From contig MGLY01000053.1 of assembly GCA_001794935.1 (NCBI GenBank), positions 1 to 5,404 of the forward strand: DNA of 5,404 nt, written 5' to 3'. This document shows positions 1 through 4,320 of the stretch, one piece after another. Source of the stretch: Chlamydiae bacterium RIFCSPHIGHO2_12_FULL_49_9 (GTDB taxonomy: Bacteria; Chlamydiota; Chlamydiia; Chlamydiales; SM23-39). A program made the position numbers and the translations under genes. Position 1 is the first letter of the stretch; each line of letters starts with the position of its first letter. The notes beneath the pieces were generated by a model. It was not told the DNA's origin. It did not search any database and saw only the letters and a list, made by a program, of their open reading frames with translations.

Positions 1-49
1 CCACTCGCAAATGGCCTCAAAATCATCGATTTTTCTGGGCAAAGCAGTT

Positions 50-77
50 TTGCAATTGCCTCTTTAGCTTGTATTTT
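50..77 (+). promoter_or_regulatory. possible sigma70-type promoter for the SpeD-like gene
   Basis: TTGCAA (50-55) and TATTTT (72-77) are separated by 16 bp, a plausible -35/-10 pair that would start transcription near position 84, about 36 bp before the start codon. The match is partial and the region is generally A+T-rich, so this is only a candidate. Confidence 0.3.
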
Positions 78-105
78 TTAGACTGACTGCAGCTCAAAAA
101 TCTAT

Positions 106-111
106 GGAGGG
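106..111 (+). promoter_or_regulatory. Shine-Dalgarno sequence of the SpeD-like gene
   Basis: GGAGGG lies 8 bp before the ATG at 120, an almost ideal arrangement. It is the strongest ribosome binding site in the window. It supports the long form of the protein, so the N-terminal signal peptide is very likely translated. Starting at the next in-frame ATG (codon 35) would remove the conserved GRH and part of the fold. Confidence 0.75.
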
Positions 112-119
112 ATCTTAAG

Positions 120-596
120 ATGGTTCACCTGATCGCGCTTTTCCTCTGCGCTTTTTCTTCTCTTTTATGTGCTGAGGAGAGCGACTATAAGTTTGCCGGA
201 AGACACTTTCTCGCAAGCTACATGGGCTGCGATCTCAAAGCAATCGGAGATGTGGAGGGGATGATCCATGCGATGGACGCGGCAGTGAAAGCATCCGGGG
301 CCACTGTGCTCGACGAGGCCCACTACACGTTTCCTCCCAATGGACTCACCATTGTTTATCTCCTTTCAGAGAGCCATGCAAGTCTTCACACTTACCCGGA
401 GCACGGCGCCTGTTTTGTCGATCTTTTTACCTGCGGCGATCGGTGCTCAGCTGAAAAATTTGACGAAGCGCTCCGCTTTTATTTAAAACCGCAGGAGGTC
501 AGCGCTCGCCTTTTCTTGAGAAATGAGAGCGTTGAAGAGGCAGTCTATTCTATACACAAAGAGCCTCTCTTTTCACTTGGCAACTGTATTCGCTGA
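120..596 (+). CDS. speD: S-adenosylmethionine decarboxylase family protein (SpeD/SpeH type) with signal peptide
   Basis: Pyruvoyl-dependent decarboxylase of the small prokaryotic AdoMetDC family; members make decarboxylated AdoMet for spermidine synthesis. The core aligns with the Thermotoga and Bacillus enzymes as I recall them. GRHFLASYMGCD (27-38) opens the domain. SESHASLHTYPE (83-94) holds the self-cleavage site Glu84|Ser85, where Ser85 becomes the pyruvoyl group, and His90. Cys105 in FTCGD is the proton-donor cysteine. The domain is full length, so processing and catalysis look possible. Differences from the usual sequence: the processing-site Ser55 equivalent is Thr77, the Glu after GRHLxA is Ser33, and the HxF histidine is Tyr69. 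Residues 1-18 are a hydrophobic signal-peptide-like segment ending LLCA before EES, which is unexpected in a cytosolic enzyme. No spermidine synthase gene is visible. The substrate could be AdoMet or, by analogy with SpeD homologues reported to act on arginine or ornithine, another amino acid. The 3' end overlaps the convergent glycosyltransferase gene by 24 bp. Confidence 0.88.
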   Translation: MVHLIALFLCAFSSLLCAEESDYKFAGRHFLASYMGCDLKAIGDVEGMIHAMDAAVKASGATVLDEAHYTFPPNGLTIVYLLSESHASLHTYPEHGACFVDLFTCGDRCSAEKFDEALRFYLKPQEVSARLFLRNESVEEAVYSIHKEPLFSLGNCIR

Positions 597-1727
597 GGAC
601 TGATGCTGGAGGCTCGCTAAATTGCCCTCCACGATTTTCCTTAGCTCGGGAGGAAGGGAGGGTTTCGAGAGCATTTTTAAACAGGCATCTCTCGCCTCGT
701 CGTATTTTTTCAAAAGATAGGCGCTTGTCGCAAACTCAAATAATAAGCCAAAGTCATAGATCCAGGCCTCAATGAACATCCCCTCTTGCGGCTTCTCTAT
801 TGTCATAGCAAATCGAGAGGTGAGATATCCCATCAGGTGCTCTCCGCGCCGGTTGTAATAGGAGGCAAGCCGAAAGAGTGGCTCAGACCTCGAGGGCAGG
901 CTCTGATAAGCTCTCTGGTAGCTATTCACAATCGTTTCGCGAGGCATATTGAGCCATTCTTGCAGAATCCCGATCTGATACAAAGACCAGTGCACCTCCG
1001 CGTCCCACCCCTCAAGAGCAGCCCTTCTTTCAAATACTTCGAGGGCCTTGGCGGGCATTTTGGCGTCTTGATAGCTTCTAGCCAGATAAAAAAGAGTCCG
1101 TTTGTGATTCGGCTTTTCCAAGAGCTCTTTTTCTAAAAGCTCTGCATCCTTCAAGTACTTATTCGGATCGCGCGAGCGGTTTCCGTCCCAGGAAATCACA
1201 TTGTTGACGCCGGCGAGCAGATCGCAGCTTCTCTCAAAGGGATCGTTATTGCCGATACACTCGTGGACGGCTCCTTCCCAAAACCATTCCAGATGGTTAT
1301 TGATGAGCTGGATCCTCCCATACTTCACCCCCATGCAATCGGACATGACCAAATAATAGTCCTTATCCAGAGCAGGTTTCTCAAATCCTTTTTCAAACAC
1401 AAGCCTCTCGTCTGCATCTAAAAAAAGAACATAATCGGCCTTGCCTTTGGCAAGCCTCAAAGCCTCATTTCGATTATGGGCAAAATTCACCCAGGGACTC
1501 TCATGCAGCTCTCCCGGGATATCCTTCATGAATTCTCTGATCTTTTCCTGCGTTCCATCCTTCGATCCCGTATCGACAATGACCCAATAGTCGATGAAGG
1601 GTTTCACCGATCCCAAACATCTCTCAATGACAGGACTTTCGTCCTTGACGATCATATTTAAACAAATGGTCTTGGCCGTCCCGGAGCTCAAGCCACACAG
1701 GATAAAAAAGTAAAACAGGAATTTCAT
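573..1727 (-). CDS. family-2-type glycosyltransferase with TPR-like C-terminus and signal-like N-terminus
   Basis: A GT-A fold glycosyltransferase expected to move a sugar from a nucleotide-sugar to an unknown acceptor. The order is clear. Residues 1-18 form a hydrophobic signal-like segment with one lysine (MKFLFYFFILCGLSSGTA). LNMIVKDES (23-31) is the first strand and nucleotide-binding loop. VDTGSKDGT (51-59) follows, then FAHNRNEAL (82-90). LDADE (103-107) carries the metal-binding DxD (Asp104, Asp106), and WEGAVHE (150-156) is the acceptor-side motif of this subfamily. Residues from about 205 to 375 are amphipathic helices resembling TPR repeats (for example LFYLARSYQDAKMPAKALEVF). At 384 residues it has the usual size for SunS/WcaA-like GT2-TPR proteins. 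The ATG has no good Shine-Dalgarno sequence. The only other early start is a TTG at codon 13, which would remove most of the hydrophobic segment. Catalytic motifs are intact, so the odd point is location: an exported nucleotide-sugar enzyme would lack donor in the periplasm. Confidence 0.88.
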   Translation of the reverse strand: MKFLFYFFILCGLSSGTAKTICLNMIVKDESPVIERCLGSVKPFIDYWVIVDTGSKDGTQEKIREFMKDIPGELHESPWVNFAHNRNEALRLAKGKADYVLFLDADERLVFEKGFEKPALDKDYYLVMSDCMGVKYGRIQLINNHLEWFWEGAVHECIGNNDPFERSCDLLAGVNNVISWDGNRSRDPNKYLKDAELLEKELLEKPNHKRTLFYLARSYQDAKMPAKALEVFERRAALEGWDAEVHWSLYQIGILQEWLNMPRETIVNSYQRAYQSLPSRSEPLFRLASYYNRRGEHLMGYLTSRFAMTIEKPQEGMFIEAWIYDFGLLFEFATSAYLLKKYDEARDACLKMLSKPSLPPELRKIVEGNLASLQHQSSANTVAK

Positions 1728-1774
1728 CGGCGGGGGATTCTAAGGAATCTGCCGGATCGGAACAAGAATTTTTT

Positions 1775-1803
1775 GATACAGAAAAAAATCAATTTCCTGG
1801 CAA
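1775..1803 (-). promoter_or_regulatory. weak candidate promoter for the glycosyltransferase gene
   Basis: On the minus strand, TTGCCA (1803-1798) lies 17 bp before TGTATC (1780-1775). The -35 matches consensus at five of six bases but the -10 at only three, so support is thin. It would give a 5' leader of roughly 40 bases before the ATG at 1727. Confidence 0.2.
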
Positions 1804-1810
1804 CAGCATC

Positions 1811-1822
1811 TTGCTATACAAT
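1811..1822 (+). promoter_or_regulatory. candidate extended -10 promoter for the rightward gene cluster
   Basis: The stretch contains TGCTATACAAT: TACAAT at 1817-1822 matches the -10 consensus at five of six bases, and the alternative reading TATACA has an upstream TG as in extended -10 promoters. There is no convincing -35. It would start transcripts about 45 bases before the ATG at 1874. It is the best visible promoter for the small gene, the BRO gene and possibly the metal genes further downstream. Confidence 0.3.
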
Positions 1823-1873
1823 TCTTCACTAGAAAACCCAGGTGATGCATTTTGAAGCTGGGACAGAATCTCC

Positions 1874-2107
1874 ATGATTAAAGAGAAACAGGCAAAGAAT
1901 CATATTAAAGTTCGAGGAGTCATCAATAATGGAAAGCTTACGTTGAAGGATCTACCCGGACTCAAAGACATTCCCATGGAAGAAGACGTCGGATTGGAAG
2001 GGGAATACGATGTCTGGCTGAAAAAAGACGTTAATGATTCCTGGGTTGTTTATGCAGTTGTGGGAGAACATGACGAAAATTCGACTTTTGACCTACAAAA
2101 CTGTTAA
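1874..2107 (+). CDS. small acidic protein of unknown function
   Basis: A 77-codon reading frame that I do not recognise. It has no signal peptide or membrane segment and is clearly acidic overall. It looks strand-rich: IKVRGVINNGKLTLKDL near residues 11-27 and a Gly-Glu-Tyr-Asp-Val-Trp-Leu run around 43-49, followed by the strand WVVYAVVGEH. The alternation suggests a small beta-barrel or beta-sandwich. The start has only a weak GGGA 10 bases upstream. It ends 22 bp before the likely BRO start, same strand, so the two are probably co-transcribed. A small protein before an antirepressor-like gene resembles toxin-antitoxin or phage-regulator layouts, but no sequence motif supports that role. 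A longer start for the BRO gene would overlap its 3' end; I consider this less likely. Confidence 0.6.
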   Translation: MIKEKQAKNHIKVRGVINNGKLTLKDLPGLKDIPMEEDVGLEGEYDVWLKKDVNDSWVVYAVVGEHDENSTFDLQNC

Positions 2108-2119
2108 GAAAGGGGCGCC

Positions 2120-2125
2120 AGGAAG
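2120..2125 (+). promoter_or_regulatory. ribosome binding site choosing the BRO gene start
   Basis: AGGAAG lies 4 bp before the ATG at 2130. Family members as I recall them begin only about ten residues before the conserved strand IVFKGKNIRRI, which also favours 2130. Earlier in-frame ATGs at 2034 and 2070 (the latter with GGGAG 3 bp upstream) would add 32 or 20 residues unlike the family and would overlap the preceding gene. Confidence 0.5.
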
Positions 2126-2129
2126 ACGT

Positions 2130-2987
2130 ATGGAAGAGATCGACACCAGCCGTCGTATGATCGTTTTTAAAGGAAAGAATATTAGAAGAATTTTTCATAG
2201 TAATGAATGGTGGTTTGTCATCAAAGATGTTGTTGATGCTTTGACAGATACATCCAATTCTACTGATTACATTAAAAAAATGAGGTCTCGAGATTCCTCC
2301 CTTTCTGAAGGGTGGGGACAAATTGTCACCCCCCTTTCTATTGGAACCCCTGGAGGCAAGCAAAGGTTAAATTGTGCGAATACGGAGGGTATCTTTAGGA
2401 TTATTCAGTCGATCCCTTCTCCAAGGGCCGAACCTTTCAAGCGGTGGCTAGCCAAGGTGGGCTATGAGCGCATTCAGGAAATCGAAGATCCAGAACTCGC
2501 GTCAAAGCGAATGAGAGCTATTTACAAAGCAAAAGGATATCCGGATGATTGGATTGAAAAACGGATGCGTGGAATTGCCGTCCGGGAAAAGCTCACGAAT
2601 GAATGGGAGAAAAGAGGAGTAAAAGAACAACAAGAGTACGCAATTTTGACTGCTGAGATATCAAAGGCCACCTTTGGAATTAGGCCTTCAGAACATAAAA
2701 AGTTAAAAAGTCTCAAAAAAGAAAATCTTCGAGATCATATGACGGATTTAGAACTGATTTTCACAATGTTAGGAGAAGCGTCCACCACAGAAATAGCTGT
2801 ACAGCAGGATGCTCATGGGTTCCAAGAAAATAAAAGTGCGGCGCGCGAGGGAGGAACTGTTGCAGGCAACGCAAGAAAAGAGCTTGAAGAGAGAAGTCAT
2901 AAGCGTGTTGTAAGCCCATCTAATTTTCTTTCAAACCAACTAGATTTAAATGCAGAAGAGGGAGAACCTGTCGAGGTGAAGGAATAA
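2130..2987 (+). CDS. Bro-N domain protein with DinD-like C-terminal domain (phage antirepressor family)
   Basis: A 285-residue protein of a family found widely in prophages and accessory DNA. The Bro-N DNA-binding domain covers about residues 10-112: IVFKGKNIRRIF, WWFVIKDVVDALTD (27-40), then the family signature CANTEGIFRIIQSIPSPRAE (82-101) and PFKRWLAKVGYERIQEIE. A linker with YPDDWIEKRMRGIAVREKL leads to a DinD-like region (about 155-265). Its conserved stretches are AILTAEISKATFG, LKKENLRDHMTDLELIFTML and GGTVAGNARKELE, and they align with the C-terminal half of E. coli DinD. DinD is an SOS-induced protein reported to inhibit RecA filaments; Bro-N proteins bind DNA and often act as antirepressors. 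The acidic tail (LNAEEGEPVEVKE) is ordinary. No frameshift or truncation is seen. Integrase, phage structural genes and flanking repeats are absent, so it is a lone accessory gene here. Its exact role is inferred from family only. Confidence 0.9.
   Translation: MEEIDTSRRMIVFKGKNIRRIFHSNEWWFVIKDVVDALTDTSNSTDYIKKMRSRDSSLSEGWGQIVTPLSIGTPGGKQRLNCANTEGIFRIIQSIPSPRAEPFKRWLAKVGYERIQEIEDPELASKRMRAIYKAKGYPDDWIEKRMRGIAVREKLTNEWEKRGVKEQQEYAILTAEISKATFGIRPSEHKKLKSLKKENLRDHMTDLELIFTMLGEASTTEIAVQQDAHGFQENKSAAREGGTVAGNARKELEERSHKRVVSPSNFLSNQLDLNAEEGEPVEVKE
2979..2983 (+). promoter_or_regulatory. possible Shine-Dalgarno for the barrel gene, inside the BRO 3' end
   Basis: AAGGA lies 9 bp before a CTG at 2993 that is in frame with the outer-membrane protein gene. 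Nothing comparable precedes the TTG at 3032. If used, translation would be coupled to the end of the BRO gene and would add 13 residues rich in lysine. Confidence 0.3.
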
Positions 2988-3031
2988 AATACCTGAAAGA
3001 AACTAAGCGTTTTAAACTCAAAGCAATCGAC

Positions 3032-4309
3032 TTGCCTCTTTCAATTTTGATCAGCGGATTAATAATCATTGCCACTTCGTGTTGGGCTATATCGAGCGCG
3101 ACCCACCCTCATGAAAAAAGTAGGATGATGCATGGGATGTACGGCACTTACCCAATGGGACAAGACGCGACAGGCACCAGCTGGATGCCCGCTTCCACAC
3201 AAATGCCAGGCATTCATCGCTTTCCTGCTGAGTGGGTTTTGATGGTTCATGGGTTCCTCATGGCGATTTATGACGATCAGGGGGGCCCTCGAGGCAAAGA
3301 CAAGTTTTTCAGTGAAAACATGTTCATGTTTACTGCGCAAAAAGACTTTGGAAACAGCACTTTTGCTTTGCGCAATATGATCAGTCTTGAGCCGGCGACT
3401 ATTGGCTGTAATGGTTACCCCCTTCTCTTACAAACGGGAGAAACTTGCAATGGAATCACTCCACTCATCAATCGCCAACACCCACATGATTTTCTGATGG
3501 AATTGGCTGCTGTCTATACCTATCGTTTTTCAAAAGAAAATTCTCTGTTCGCTTATTTTGGCTATCCGGGAGAGCCTGCGCTTGGCCCGCCTGCCTATAT
3601 TCACCGGTTTTCTGCTTTTTTCAACCCTGAAGCCCCTATCACCCATCACTGGCTCGATTCAACACACATCATCTTTGGGGTGGCGACCATTGGATACATT
3701 TACGATTGGGTGAAAATTGACGCGTCCATTTTTACCGGCAGAGAACCCGATCAGCATCGGTGGAATTTTGATCCCCCCCGATTCGATTCATATTCTGCCC
3801 GCCTTTCCATGAATCCCACCGCAAATATAGCCGCTCAAGTCAGCTATGGCTTTCTAAAAAGCCCCGAGCAGCTGGAACCAAACGTAAATACTCAACGAAC
3901 GACAGCGTCAATCAGCTATAACAAAGCATGGGCAGCCAACAACTGGCAAGTCACTGCTGCCTGGGGACTCAATTGCAATAGCCCCGGTCATAACTTAAAT
4001 GGCTGTCTTCTGGAATCGGCCGTAGAAATCGACAGTAAGCACGTCATCTTTGGCCGTGCAGAATATGTTGCAAAAGATGAATTGTTCCTCCCTCCAAATC
4101 CAAATGCCGATAAAGTATTTAACGTAGGAAAGGTAGACCTGGGCTACATTTTTGAATTTCCCCTGATTCCCTATACTCTTTGGGGGCTCGGGTTTGTAGG
4201 AAGCGCTTCTTTTGTTCCAAGCGCCATCCAACTGGCATATGGAGGAGTGCCTCTTTCTTACATGGCATTTCTAAGAATCGAGCTAAAAGATAAGAAGAAA
4301 TCTCCGTAA
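3032..4309 (+). CDS. outer-membrane beta-barrel protein associated with copper resistance; start uncertain
   Basis: About 425 residues from TTG 3032. I recognise the family: uncharacterised outer-membrane proteins that I recall beside copper/silver efflux genes, with the hallmarks GTSWMPAST (48-56), IYDDQGGPRG (79-88), YPLLLQTGET (129-138), RQHPHD (148-153), GEPALGPP, NPEAPITHHWLDSTHI, GREPDQHRW and SPEQLEP. A hydrophobic stretch (residues 3-23, ending AISSA) is a signal peptide. The mature N-terminus is rich in Met and His (MMHGM at 32-36, His25, His27, Met42, Met52, Met58), which suits Cu(I)/Ag(I) contact. The rest alternates aromatic strands and loops to a final YMAFLRIEL strand followed by a lysine-rich tail. 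Two cysteine pairs, Cys126/Cys139 and Cys315/Cys325, may close loop disulfides. No ATG or GTG is available. The frame is open back to a stop at 2921, and a CTG at 2993 would supply a basic signal-peptide n-region (KETKRFKLK). The copper ATPase gene follows after 11 bp. Function in metal handling is inferred. Confidence 0.85.
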   Translation: MPLSILISGLIIIATSCWAISSATHPHEKSRMMHGMYGTYPMGQDATGTSWMPASTQMPGIHRFPAEWVLMVHGFLMAIYDDQGGPRGKDKFFSENMFMFTAQKDFGNSTFALRNMISLEPATIGCNGYPLLLQTGETCNGITPLINRQHPHDFLMELAAVYTYRFSKENSLFAYFGYPGEPALGPPAYIHRFSAFFNPEAPITHHWLDSTHIIFGVATIGYIYDWVKIDASIFTGREPDQHRWNFDPPRFDSYSARLSMNPTANIAAQVSYGFLKSPEQLEPNVNTQRTTASISYNKAWAANNWQVTAAWGLNCNSPGHNLNGCLLESAVEIDSKHVIFGRAEYVAKDELFLPPNPNADKVFNVGKVDLGYIFEFPLIPYTLWGLGFVGSASFVPSAIQLAYGGVPLSYMAFLRIELKDKKKSP

Positions 4310-4320
4310 ACGAGTTTTTG

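Larger units (their letters stand above)
1..119. other. upstream region with no assignable gene
   Basis: Short edge stretch upstream of the decarboxylase gene. All three rightward frames are open from the left edge and close at 65-67, 79-81 and 84-86, so the end of an upstream rightward gene could lie here. None of the three short tails (21-27 residues) is recognisable. A leftward ATG at 26-24 could equally start a divergent gene, but only eight codons are visible and there is no Shine-Dalgarno sequence before it. The second half holds the probable promoter and ribosome binding site of the downstream gene. Confidence 0.3.
1728..1873. other. divergent intergenic region
   Basis: A 146-bp region between the leftward glycosyltransferase and the rightward small gene. 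It must hold the promoters for both directions. The only symmetry I see is GATTC-TAAG-GAATC at 1736-1749, a 5-bp stem placed 8-22 bases before the glycosyltransferase ATG, too short to name as an operator. Most of the rest is A-rich with no recognisable regulator site. Confidence 0.6.

Noticed and set aside
786..1136. Rightward 116-codon frame inside the glycosyltransferase gene.
   Set aside because: Antisense to conserved glycosyltransferase/TPR coding sequence, no recognisable domain, no ribosome binding site.
1736..1749. GATTC-TAAG-GAATC inverted repeat before the glycosyltransferase start.
   Set aside because: Only five base pairs of stem without a T-tract; too weak for a terminator or a defined operator.
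1842..1877. A ten-codon ATG frame at 1845 whose TGA overlaps the ATG at 1874 (ATGA), resembling a coupled leader peptide.
   Set aside because: No spaced Shine-Dalgarno sequence precedes it and the peptide has no regulatory codon run; a frame this short arises easily by chance.
2094..2106. A CopY-box-like TACA...TGT element near the end of the small gene.
   Set aside because: Spacing and arms do not match the TACANNTGTA consensus and it lies inside coding sequence far from the copper genes.
2034..2129. Longer N-terminus for the Bro-N protein from ATG 2034 or 2070.
   Set aside because: It would overlap the 77-codon gene and add residues unlike the family; ATG 2130 has its own AGGAAG and fits the family start.
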